A stretch of 18,237 nucleotides of DNA, from positions 948 through 19,184 of the forward strand of contig DBKW01000082.1 of assembly GCA_002298665.1 (NCBI GenBank). The letters run 5' to 3'. How positions within the stretch are numbered: the stretch's first letter is position 1; each line of letters opens with the position of its first letter. A program made the position numbers and the translations under genes. The notes below the pieces were generated by a model. That model made no database searches and was not told the DNA's origin. It saw only the letters and a program-made list of their open reading frames with translations. Origin of the DNA: Verrucomicrobia bacterium UBA740 (GTDB taxonomy: Bacteria; Verrucomicrobiota; Kiritimatiellia; RFP12; UBA1067). This document shows positions 1 through 6,941 of this stretch, in pieces.

Positions 1-1
1 C

Positions 2-2284
2 AAGTTCCTCCGCTCGGTGGCGACGCCTGTCACGGTGGAACGCGTACCGGGGCAGAACGCCCTCGACATCAAGTGGACGTTCTCGGCCGACTGCACCTAC
101 TACCAGATCATCCGCCGCGAGGTCTACGCCGACGGGACGCGCAGCCCCTGGCAGAACATGGCACCGCTTTCGGGCCCCTGGTACCGCGACATCGGCGTGA
201 CGGGTGGAAAGACCTACGAATACGCCGCGTGCCCGATGTATCCCGACCCGGATACGCACGACTACATCACGGCCGAGCCGGTCGTCTGGACGGCCGGCAG
301 CGCGGCGGTGGGCGTGACCTTCGACGCGCTCGGACCCTACCTCTCGGACGGCAAGACCGAGGTCGAGCAGTATCTGGGCGAAGCGTACGGCACGCTCCCG
401 GAGCCGACGCGCATAGGATGCCGGTTCGAGGGCTGGTTCCTCGGTGTCACGAACGGGGCCCCCGAGGCGGTTTCGGGCGCGAACCTGCTCGTCCCGGGCA
501 ACCACAGGCTGTACGCGAAGTGGGGGACGGCGGTCGCGATCACGGTCTCGTGCGACACGAAGAACGGCGGAATCGACATTTCCTGGGATGCCGCCGCCGG
601 AGTGGCGGGCTACGACATCCTGCGCCGCCGGATCAACCGCGACGGCACGACGGAAGCCTGGACGGTACGCGCGACGGTCGGGGCGGACGTGACGTCCTGG
701 CGGGATACGGGGGTCGACGGCGTGTCCGTCTACGAGTACGCCGTCCGCATCCGCGACGCGAACCCGGTCGTGCCGGGCGAGACGCTGGAAACGACGTCTT
801 CCGGGAGCGCGTCCGGCTGGGTGCAACGGGACCGGCTGACTCTCACGGACGCGCAGATCAGCAATCCGTGGGACGGGACCGTATCGGTCTCGTTCACCTA
901 TGCCTCGGGACAGCCGATTGCGTCCAACGAGGGTGTCTGCGAAGTCCGCGTGCTTGACCGGGATGGGAATCCCTTGACGGTGCGGACGCTCAAGCTGAAT
1001 GGGCAGACGGTCGCCAACGGCGCGTTCACGCTCGACCTCGACACGGCGCAGGGCGCGGTCTCGCGCGGCCGGATCGTATGGACGGCGGGGGTGGACATGC
1101 CCAAGACGTATCTCGAGGGTGTCACGCTCCGCGTACGGATGGTCAAGACAGGCACGGAGGCGACGACCGCGTCGTTTACGCTCAACACCTACGATACGCA
1201 CGTTGTGTTCGACGCGCTTGGTCGCTGGTTCGCCACTGGCACGTCTGTCGTCACGCAGACGGTCGGCTCGGTCTACGGTGCATTCCCGGCGGCGGCGCGC
1301 GCAGGCTACCAATTCCTGGGCTGGTTCGATGGCGTCACGAACGGGGCCCCCGAGGCGGTTTCGGGCGCGACGCCCTTGACGCGCGAGAATCACACGCTCT
1401 ACGCGAAGTGGCAGGTCAACACGGCCGCTTCGCCGGTCACGGACGCGCACGGCAACTCCATCTTCAAGTGGGAGGCGAACGGCGCGCAGGAGGCGACCAT
1501 CCTGGGCTTCCGCGACCCGAACCGGAAGATCGAGGACCTCGTCCTGCCGGACATGATCGCAGGACGTTTCGTCACGGCGGTCAAGGCGGGCGCCTTCAAC
1601 CAGTCGAAGTGCGGTATGACGTCCCTGACGCTGCCCGTCTACTGCCGGACCATCGGCGCGAAAGCGTTCTACGGCATTGCGACATTGACGCGTGTGACGA
1701 TCACGCCCGTCCGCGACTGGACGGCGCCGATGCGCGCCGGCGCGCTCGCGATCGGCAAGGAGGCGTTCGGCTCCACGGGATTGGAGTCGGTCTATTTGCC
1801 GGTAGAGGTCGCGTCCGTCGGGGACTCGGCTTTCGCGAACTGCAAGAATCTGCAATCGCTGACGTTGCTGGGCAAGCCCGTGTTTGGCAGTAATGTATTC
1901 AGGCGCTCGGGCATCTGGGCCGGTTCGAAGCCGACCATTCATCTCTCGCCGGACGTCGCGGCGGACACGGACTATCTCGCGTCCTTGAAGGGCAGTCGCA
2001 ACGATGTCCTGCTGCGTTTTGACGCGCTCGTGACGGGGCTCTCGCTCGGCGCGCCCACGCTGCCCCGGGCGGGCGTGGTCCGGCTGGCGGTCGGCGTGAC
2101 GCGCGCGGCGGAATGGGGGCAGGTGGACGCCTCGCGCGTGCGGGTCGAGTACCGGGCGCGTCTTGGCGACGCGCCGCAACTCTTGACGCCCCGGGTGACG
2201 CCTAACGCGGACGGGTCCATGAATCTCGAAGTCGACGTGCCGGGGGGCTCGTCCGGGTTCTTCCGCGTCAAATTGGAGGACTGA
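2..2284 (+). CDS. Surface protein with FN3-like, InlB-type and BspA-type leucine-rich repeats (5'-truncated)
   Basis: The frame is open to the left edge, so the 5' end is missing. A GTG at 17 is in frame but has no ribosome binding site and falls directly in an FN3-like domain with no signal peptide, so it is unlikely to be the start. Counting from codon 17: FN3-like strands at about 1-92, an InlB/Listeria-Bacteroides repeat at about 97-169 (GWF then LYAKW), a second FN3-like unit at about 172-270, a second InlB repeat at about 394-466, then BspA-type (LRR_5) repeats at about 485-650 (AGAF, AKAFYGI, KEAFGSTGLESVYLP, DSAFANCKNL). The C-terminus is beta-rich and ends in GFFRVKLED. Proteins of this make-up are usually secreted or surface-anchored and involved in adhesion or matrix functions. 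The ligand cannot be read from sequence. A beta-barrel gene follows 3 nt downstream. Family assignment is firm, role is not. Confidence 0.85.
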   Translation, partial: KFLRSVATPVTVERVPGQNALDIKWTFSADCTYYQIIRREVYADGTRSPWQNMAPLSGPWYRDIGVTGGKTYEYAACPMYPDPDTHDYITAEPVVWTAGSAAVGVTFDALGPYLSDGKTEVEQYLGEAYGTLPEPTRIGCRFEGWFLGVTNGAPEAVSGANLLVPGNHRLYAKWGTAVAITVSCDTKNGGIDISWDAAAGVAGYDILRRRINRDGTTEAWTVRATVGADVTSWRDTGVDGVSVYEYAVRIRDANPVVPGETLETTSSGSASGWVQRDRLTLTDAQISNPWDGTVSVSFTYASGQPIASNEGVCEVRVLDRDGNPLTVRTLKLNGQTVANGAFTLDLDTAQGAVSRGRIVWTAGVDMPKTYLEGVTLRVRMVKTGTEATTASFTLNTYDTHVVFDALGRWFATGTSVVTQTVGSVYGAFPAAARAGYQFLGWFDGVTNGAPEAVSGATPLTRENHTLYAKWQVNTAASPVTDAHGNSIFKWEANGAQEATILGFRDPNRKIEDLVLPDMIAGRFVTAVKAGAFNQSKCGMTSLTLPVYCRTIGAKAFYGIATLTRVTITPVRDWTAPMRAGALAIGKEAFGSTGLESVYLPVEVASVGDSAFANCKNLQSLTLLGKPVFGSNVFRRSGIWAGSKPTIHLSPDVAADTDYLASLKGSRNDVLLRFDALVTGLSLGAPTLPRAGVVRLAVGVTRAAEWGQVDASRVRVEYRARLGDAPQLLTPRVTPNADGSMNLEVDVPGGSSGFFRVKLED
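446..1370 (+). repeat. Two identical 37-nt DNA segments inside the two InlB repeats
   Basis: Positions 446-482 and 1334-1370 are identical over 37 nt, same frame, encoding the VTNGAPEAVSGA part of each InlB repeat. The surrounding protein copies are clearly diverged (for example GCRFEGWFLG versus GYQFLGWFDG), so the perfect nucleotide match stands out against its flanks. The listed span covers both copies and the unrelated sequence between them. Confidence 0.9.
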
Positions 2285-2287
2285 ACA

Positions 2288-3283
2288 ATGCATACGAAAC
2301 AGATTGCGTGTTGTGTGTGCGCCGCCTGCGCGGCGTTGACGGCGGCGGCGGACGGCTGGCGCTTCTCGGCGGGTCCAGCGTGGCGGTCGCGCGTCAAGAC
2401 GGAAATCCGCGGCGCGGTGGCCGTGCCGACGCTTCCGCCCGCCCCGCCGGCCGGGTACGACCGGCCCGATCCGTCGACGGGAGCCTGGAGCCCCGATGAC
2501 GTGACGGAGACGCGTCCCGACCCCTCGCCCATCGCGATGCCGGACGACGAACTTTGGGCGATCAGCCGCACCTACACGGAGGTGACGGTCGAGCCGGGCG
2601 ACGGCGCGGCGCTGCTCGACGCGACCGACACGCGCGGTCCGCTCGGACTGAAGGCACGGCTGGGGCGCGACGTGTGGGAGCTGGGGCCCGTCTCGGTCGG
2701 TTTCGACCTGCGCTTCGCCGGCTACTGGGGCATCCGCTCCTCCGCCTCCGGATTCGCCGCGGGCGGTTCGCGCACGACCTATACCTGCACGGACTGGTAT
2801 CTCTTCGAGGGTGGGCCCTGGCCGGACGACCCCGAACCGGACAACCGCGACTTCTCCAGCGCGGGCGGCGTGCTGGATCCGGTGCTGGATCCGGCCAGCC
2901 GCGTCGAGAACACCGCGACGGAGACCTTCACCGGCCACCGGGTGGGGGCACGCCTGCGGGCCGACCTGTACCAGATCGGGCTGGGACCGACGGTGTCGTG
3001 GCGCGTCTTCCGGTGGCTGGACGCCTATGCGGGCGCCGCGGCGCTTTGCAACATCGCCGCGCTGGACTTCACGTGCAGCGGGACGTCCGTCTCGGAAACG
3101 CAGTGCCGTCTCGGCTTCGGCGCGGATGTCGGGCTCGTGGCGAATATGGCGGACTGGCTTGGGCTGTATGCCGACGTCGGCTACGAGTGGGTGGACGACT
3201 TCGACGTCTCCGCCGCGGGGGTTCGTTCCACGATGGACTTCTCCTCGCTCGTCGTCTCGGCCGGCATCGTCCTGCGGTTCTGA
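2288..3283 (+). CDS. Putative outer-membrane beta-barrel protein
   Basis: 331 aa. The start has a good ribosome binding site (GGAGG, 8 nt upstream) and lies 3 nt after the preceding stop, so the two genes are probably co-transcribed. Residues 1-21 form a signal peptide (basic MHTKQ, small/hydrophobic CCVCAACAALTAAADG). Residues after about 110 alternate in the way of amphipathic beta strands (LKARLGRDVWELGPVSVGF, RVGARLRADLYQIGLG, LGLYADVGYEW), and the last residues SAGIVLRF end in Phe, the usual C-terminal signature of BAM-assembled outer-membrane proteins. A Pro-rich linker (about 50-85) follows the signal peptide. No named family is recognised. It may be a porin-like protein or a membrane partner of the upstream surface protein. 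A short in-frame duplication (VLDPVLDP, about 2872-2894) is present. Confidence 0.65.
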   Translation: MHTKQIACCVCAACAALTAAADGWRFSAGPAWRSRVKTEIRGAVAVPTLPPAPPAGYDRPDPSTGAWSPDDVTETRPDPSPIAMPDDELWAISRTYTEVTVEPGDGAALLDATDTRGPLGLKARLGRDVWELGPVSVGFDLRFAGYWGIRSSASGFAAGGSRTTYTCTDWYLFEGGPWPDDPEPDNRDFSSAGGVLDPVLDPASRVENTATETFTGHRVGARLRADLYQIGLGPTVSWRVFRWLDAYAGAAALCNIAALDFTCSGTSVSETQCRLGFGADVGLVANMADWLGLYADVGYEWVDDFDVSAAGVRSTMDFSSLVVSAGIVLRF

Positions 3284-3354
3284 GTCCGGGGGCTCTACGG
3301 CAAACCCGTGCGGGCGGCAGGGACTGACGCCCCTACCATTGGGTTGGGGGCGGC

Positions 3355-3397
3355 GGGCGAAGCCAGTGGCGAAGCGTTAGCGTAGCCTTTTTCGCCC
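3355..3397 (+). terminator. Possible Rho-independent terminator after the beta-barrel gene
   Basis: GGGCGAA (3355-3361) is complementary to TTCGCCC (3391-3397). Inside it, 3368-3387 can fold into a smaller imperfect hairpin (GGC/GCC plus GCG/CGT around a TTAG loop) immediately followed by five T residues (3388-3392). The inner hairpin plus T-run resembles an intrinsic terminator for the upstream two-gene unit. The stem is interrupted and the T-run is short, so the call is tentative. Confidence 0.35.
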
Positions 3398-3415
3398 CTC
3401 AGAGTTTATTAACCG

Positions 3416-3442
3416 TGTAGAGAATGTAGAAAATGTAGAAGG
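3416..3442 (+). repeat. Three tandem 9-nt repeats (TGTAGARAA type)
   Basis: Three adjacent units TGTAGAGAA, TGTAGAAAA and TGTAGAAGG. They lie in the non-coding stretch 3284-3640, in which no convincing gene was found on either strand. Confidence 0.75.
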
Positions 3443-3493
3443 AGGGCGGGATTTATGGGGGTGGGTGGCCATGTGTCGTCCAACGGTAGAGGC

Positions 3494-3538
3494 GGCGTCC
3501 CACCTGTTCCGCCTGTCCCAGTTGTCCCGTTCCTCCCG
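3494..3538 (+). repeat. Degenerate 9-nt tandem repeats (CCTGTCCCA type)
   Basis: Five adjacent 9-nt units: GGCGTCCCA, CCTGTTCCG, CCTGTCCCA, GTTGTCCCG and TTCCTCCCG. The strand-complementary reading is GGGACA-rich. The unit length matches that of the tract at 3416-3442, although the sequences differ. Short open frames across this tract are explained by the repeat itself (Gly/Thr or Trp/Asp/Arg runs) and are not called as genes. Confidence 0.6.
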
Positions 3539-3640
3539 CCAGCCCTTGGTCGTCCTTCGGCGTTTACACCTTCCATTCCGAAACCGGGGCGTCTCCGTTG
3601 CCGCATGCGCTTTCCACCCCTTGGAACGGCCTGTCCCGGG

Positions 3641-3664
3641 TGTCTCACGACATGATACACTTTT
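3641..3664 (+). promoter_or_regulatory. Conserved upstream element, ilvB copy
   Basis: A 24-nt element starting TGTCTCACGACA and ending TACACTTTT. It matches the element upstream of ilvD (16287-16310) at 22 of 24 positions. The first 12 nt contain the dyad TGTC-N4-GACA. It starts 62 nt before the -10 hexamer of the ilvB promoter. It may be a binding site for a shared regulator of branched-chain amino acid genes. The alternative is a transposon-end remnant, although no transposase is nearby. Confidence 0.6.
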
Positions 3665-3699
3665 CGCGAACGATTTTGTCTGCAAAGAGCGGCGATTTA

Positions 3700-3708
3700 T
3701 GGTATAAT
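3700..3708 (+). promoter_or_regulatory. Extended -10 promoter of ilvBN-fabH
   Basis: TGG-TATAAT: a perfect -10 hexamer (3703-3708) with an extended -10 TG. No good -35 lies at the normal 16-18 nt spacing, which fits extended -10 or activator-dependent promoters. The transcription start would fall at about 3714-3718, leaving a leader of roughly 155 nt before ilvB. The 12 nt TATGGTATAATA (3698-3709) recur exactly in the ilvD promoter, and GAGCGG lies just upstream in both. Confidence 0.75.
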
Positions 3709-3720
3709 ATATTCCTCAAT

Positions 3721-3828
3721 GACGAAAAAGAGCGTAGAAAGCAGGCGCAGAGGCAGCCGGGCGGCCGAGAGGGGTCCGGAAGAGAATTTCTATGGTTGTT
3801 TTCGTCCGTGCCGGGAGGCGGTTCCCGG
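3721..3828 (+). promoter_or_regulatory. Candidate structured leader RNA of ilvB
   Basis: Nested complementary segments are visible. P1: GACGAAAA (3721-3728) with TTTTCGTC (3799-3806), 8 perfect pairs. P2: TAGAAA (3735-3740) with TTTCTA (3787-3792), 6 pairs plus a possible flanking G-U. P3: CCGGGC (3757-3762) with GGTCCGG within 3773-3779, 6 pairs including one G-U. A separate hairpin follows: CCGGGA (3811-3816) with TCCCGG (3823-3828). P1 begins a few nt after the expected transcription start, as in many riboswitch-type leaders. No T-run follows the second hairpin, so transcription termination is not evident. The fold is inferred by eye and no known RNA family was recognised. Confidence 0.45.
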
Positions 3829-3869
3829 TTTGGGGTTCAATGTGACCAACGCGTAAGTCGAATAAAGCT

Positions 3870-5609
3870 ATGAAGGAAAAAACGGGTATGAGGTCGGGTG
3901 CGCAGGCACTTGTGGAATCGCTGGAGAAAGCGGGCACGGAGGTGCTCTTCGGGTATCCGGGGGGACAGGTTCTGGATATTTTCGACAAGCTGGGGTCCGC
4001 CAAGTTCCAGTTCATTTTGGGGCGGCACGAGCAGGGATGCGCGCACATGGCCGACGGCTACGCCCGGGCGACGGGCAAGCCGGGGGTGTGCCTGGTGACG
4101 TCCGGTCCGGGCGCGACGAACACGGTGACGGGGCTGGCGACGGCCTGCATGGACGGCATCCCGATGATTCTCATCTCGGGGCAGGTTCCGCTTTCGCTGA
4201 TCGGCACGGACGCGTTCCAGGAGGCGGATACGACGGGCATCACGCGGGCGGTCTCGAAGCACAACTTCCTGGTGCATTCGGCCGACGAGATACCGGAGAT
4301 CGTGGCGCAGGCGTTCTACATCGCGACGCACGGCAAGCCGGGTCCGGTCGTCATCGACATACCCAAGGACTGCCAGCGCGGGATGACCGCGGCGCAGTAT
4401 CCGGAGCGCGTGTCGCTTCGGGCGTACCATCCGGAGTCGACGGCGACGACGACGCAGCTCAACCGTCTGGCGAAGATGATCAACGAGGCGAAGCGGCCGG
4501 TCCTTTTCGCGGGCGGCGGGGTCATTTCGAGCGGCGCGGCGGCGGATCTGGCGGCGCTGGCGCACCGGGCGAACATCCCGGTCGCGACGACGCTCATGGG
4601 CATCGGGTCGTTCGACGAGCACGATCCGCTCGCGCTCCACATGGCGGGCATGCACGGCGAATGGGCGGCGAACAAGGCGATCGCCTCGTGCGATCTTCTG
4701 CTGGCGCTCGGGACGCGCTTCTCGGACCGTGTGACGGGCAAGCTTTCGGAATACGCCAAGAACGCGAAGATCGTGCATGTGGACTGCGATCCGGCGTCCA
4801 TCGGCAAGAACGTGGGGGTGGATCTTGGGATCATCGCGGACATCAAAGACGTGCTGACGACGGTTCTTTCGCGCATCAAGGCGGCGGACCATGCGGACTG
4901 GCTCAAGGAGGTGGCGGGCTTCCGCGCGGCGCATCCGGCGGGCTACAAGCCGATGCACAAGGACGTCATCATGCCGCAGGCGGTGATCGAGGCGATCGAC
5001 AAGGCGACGGACGGCGAGGCGCTGATCGTGACGGACGTGGGGCAGAACCAGATGTGGGCGGCGCAATACTTCCGCCACTCCCTGCCGCGGCACTTCCTGA
5101 CGTCCGGCGGCATGGGGACGATGGGCTTCGGCATTCCCGCGGCGATCGGCGCGGCGCTGGCGCGTCCGGAAGCGAAGGTCGTGTCGGTGTGCGGCGACGG
5201 GGGCGCGCAGATGACATTCGAGGAGATGGTGGTCGCCGTCGAGCACCAGCTGCCGATCACGCTCGTGGTGATCAACAACAGCTGTCTCGGGATGGTGCGC
5301 CAGTGGCAGGAGATCGTCTACAACAAGAACTATGTGGGATCGATTCTCTCGCCGAAGGGACGGTGCGCGAACGAGCGGCTGGACGAGGCGGCGCTGGACT
5401 ACGACTATCTGCCGGACTTCGTGAAGCTGGCCGAGGCGCATGGGGCGGAGGCGTACCGGGTGATCGATCCGGCGAAGCTGGAGGAGACGATCCGGCGGGC
5501 GGTCGAGTCCAAGAAGACGTCCGTCGTGGAGGTCATCGTGGAGCCGCGCGCGAACGTGTACCCGATGATTCCGGGCGGCATGACGCTCGAGAACACCATT
5601 TTCGATTGA
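3870..5609 (+). CDS. ilvB: Acetolactate synthase large (catalytic) subunit
   Basis: 579 aa from the first ATG. A ThDP-dependent enzyme that condenses two pyruvates to acetolactate, or pyruvate with 2-ketobutyrate to acetohydroxybutyrate: the first common step of valine, leucine and isoleucine synthesis, in the cytoplasm. Visible features: N-terminal Pyr domain with VLFGYPGG and the catalytic Glu54 in RHEQG; TSGPGATN; central FAD/DHS-like domain (about 195-330); C-terminal PP domain with the ThDP/Mg motif GDG at 442-444 running to NN at 469-470. Length is typical. Start choice is uncertain: the ATG at 3870 has no ribosome binding site, whereas the ATG at 3888 (MRSGAQALVE) has AAGGA at 3873-3877 and aligns better with family N-termini, giving 573 aa. 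First gene of ilvB-ilvN-fabH, behind the extended -10 promoter and structured leader. Confidence 0.97.
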   Translation: MKEKTGMRSGAQALVESLEKAGTEVLFGYPGGQVLDIFDKLGSAKFQFILGRHEQGCAHMADGYARATGKPGVCLVTSGPGATNTVTGLATACMDGIPMILISGQVPLSLIGTDAFQEADTTGITRAVSKHNFLVHSADEIPEIVAQAFYIATHGKPGPVVIDIPKDCQRGMTAAQYPERVSLRAYHPESTATTTQLNRLAKMINEAKRPVLFAGGGVISSGAAADLAALAHRANIPVATTLMGIGSFDEHDPLALHMAGMHGEWAANKAIASCDLLLALGTRFSDRVTGKLSEYAKNAKIVHVDCDPASIGKNVGVDLGIIADIKDVLTTVLSRIKAADHADWLKEVAGFRAAHPAGYKPMHKDVIMPQAVIEAIDKATDGEALIVTDVGQNQMWAAQYFRHSLPRHFLTSGGMGTMGFGIPAAIGAALARPEAKVVSVCGDGGAQMTFEEMVVAVEHQLPITLVVINNSCLGMVRQWQEIVYNKNYVGSILSPKGRCANERLDEAALDYDYLPDFVKLAEAHGAEAYRVIDPAKLEETIRRAVESKKTSVVEVIVEPRANVYPMIPGGMTLENTIFD

Positions 5610-5622
5610 GAGGCGGGGAAAG

Positions 5623-5877
5623 ATGAAAGAGCAGAAAGAAGAGATTTACCGTCTGAATTGCTTTGTGGAGAACTGTCCGGGCGTGCTGGCGCGCATCGTG
5701 GGGCTGATTTCCGGGCGGGGCTACAACATCCAGACGCTGAACGTGGGGCCGACGGAAGACGGGACGGTCTCGCGCATGAAGATCGACGTGCTGGCGACGG
5801 AGAACGTCATCCAGCAGGTCATTCTGCAGTTGCGCAACCAGGTGAACGTCATCGAAGTGACGGTGAGGAGACGCTGA
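5623..5877 (+). CDS. ilvN: Acetolactate synthase small (regulatory) subunit, ACT-domain-only form
   Basis: 84 aa. Binds the large subunit, stimulates it and normally confers feedback inhibition by valine. The sequence is a single ACT domain (about residues 9-80) with the hallmark ENCPGVLARIVGLISGRGYNIQTLNVGPTEDGTVSRM. The C-terminal domain found in roughly 160-residue IlvH proteins is absent, so it resembles the short IlvN/IlvM class in length while its core reads more like IlvH. It lies 13 nt after ilvB with a G-rich ribosome binding region, and its TGA overlaps the next ATG (TGATG), indicating translational coupling to fabH. Whether this short form is valine-sensitive cannot be read from sequence. 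The gene symbol could equally be ilvH. Confidence 0.93.
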   Translation: MKEQKEEIYRLNCFVENCPGVLARIVGLISGRGYNIQTLNVGPTEDGTVSRMKIDVLATENVIQQVILQLRNQVNVIEVTVRRR

Positions 5878-6887
5878 TGGGCTGCTCGATTCGCATAGCC
5901 GGGACGGGGTCGTACCTGCCGGCGCGCGTGGTGACGAACGACGACATCGCCGCATACATGGATTCTTCGGACGAATGGATCTATTCGCACACGGGCATCC
6001 ACTCGCGGCATTTCGCGGCGAACGACGAGGCAACGAGCGATCTGGGCGCGAAGGCGGCGGAACGCGCGCTGGAGGCGGCGGGTGTCGAGGCGGCGTCCAT
6101 CGGGCTGATCGTCACGGCGACCTCCTCGCCGGACTACAACGTCTTCCCGTCCACGGCGTGCGTCATCCAGGAGAAGATTGGCGCGAAGAACGCCGCGGCG
6201 TTCGATCTGTCGGCGGCCTGCTCGGGGTTCGTCTATTCGCTCGAGATGGCGCGGTGCTGGCTTTTGGCGCATCCGGGGGAGAAGGCGCTCGTGATCGGCG
6301 CGGAAGTGCTGTCGCGCACGGTGGACTGGAGCGACCGGACGGTTTCGATGCTTTTCGGGGACGGGGCGGGCGCGGCGGTTCTCGTTTCGGAGCCGGACGG
6401 GCCGGCGGTCTCGAAGCCGCTTCTGCTGGGGGCGGACGGTTCGGGCGCGGCGTTCATCACGCTGGACGGCGGCTACCGCCACCCGCTCACGCCGGATCCG
6501 ACCCAGGAGACGCCGCGGCAGCGCGAAATCGCCTACATGAAGATGCAGGGGCGGGCGGTGTTCAATTTCGCGGTGAAGAAGCTGGACGAGATCGTCACGG
6601 GGCTGTGCGCGAAGGCGGGGATGGCGCCGGCGGATCTGGCGCGGATCTACGCGCACCAGGCCAACGAACGCATCCTGGAGGCGGTCGCGCGGCGCATGGA
6701 GCTGCCGTTCGAGAAGTTCTACATGAACCTGGAGACGGTCGGGAACACCTCGGGCGCGTCGATCCCGCTCTGCCTGGACAAGGCGGTCCGCGAGGGCACG
6801 CTCAAGGACGGCGACACAATCGCGCTGGCCGGGTTCGGCGCGGGGCTGACGTGGGCGGGGGCGCTTTTCACGTGGCCCTATCTGTAA
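5877..6887 (+). CDS. fabH: 3-oxoacyl-ACP synthase III (KAS III)
   Basis: 336 aa from ATG 5877, which has GAGGAG 8 nt upstream and overlaps the ilvN stop by one base; the same frame is open further upstream but that part is out of frame with the real ilvN and is not coding. FabH starts fatty-acid synthesis by condensing an acyl-CoA primer with malonyl-ACP. The catalytic triad is present: Cys115 in SAACSGF, His260 in YAHQAN, Asn290 in GNTSGAS. GDGAGAAVL and the C-terminal GFGAGLTWAGAL are also typical. Its place in the ilvBN operon suggests that branched-chain acyl-CoAs derived from 2-keto acids could be primers (iso/anteiso fatty acids). Primer specificity itself cannot be read here. Confidence 0.95.
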   Translation: MGCSIRIAGTGSYLPARVVTNDDIAAYMDSSDEWIYSHTGIHSRHFAANDEATSDLGAKAAERALEAAGVEAASIGLIVTATSSPDYNVFPSTACVIQEKIGAKNAAAFDLSAACSGFVYSLEMARCWLLAHPGEKALVIGAEVLSRTVDWSDRTVSMLFGDGAGAAVLVSEPDGPAVSKPLLLGADGSGAAFITLDGGYRHPLTPDPTQETPRQREIAYMKMQGRAVFNFAVKKLDEIVTGLCAKAGMAPADLARIYAHQANERILEAVARRMELPFEKFYMNLETVGNTSGASIPLCLDKAVREGTLKDGDTIALAGFGAGLTWAGALFTWPYL

Positions 6888-6941
6888 GATTTTGCATTTT
6901 CCAAACCAGAAAACGAAAACGTTTCAAATAAGGAGACAAAA

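Noticed and set aside
3377..3707. Several 60-100-codon frames on both strands between the barrel gene and ilvB
   Set aside because: Their sequences are produced by the 9-nt repeat tracts and GC-rich junk-like sequence, and no start has a convincing ribosome binding site.
3811..3828. Attenuation terminator in the ilvB leader
   Set aside because: The hairpin is clear but the following bases (TTTGGGG) do not form a T-run, and the leader frame lacks branched-chain codon runs.
3837..5441. Long - strand open frame opposite ilvB (534 codons)
   Set aside because: Arg/His-rich shadow caused by the high GC third-position bias of ilvB. It matches no family, and ilvB motifs are intact on the + strand.
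6888..6941. Promoter between fabH and efp
   Set aside because: The gap is AT-rich with a TTGCAT-like hexamer, but no acceptable -10 lies at the right distance.
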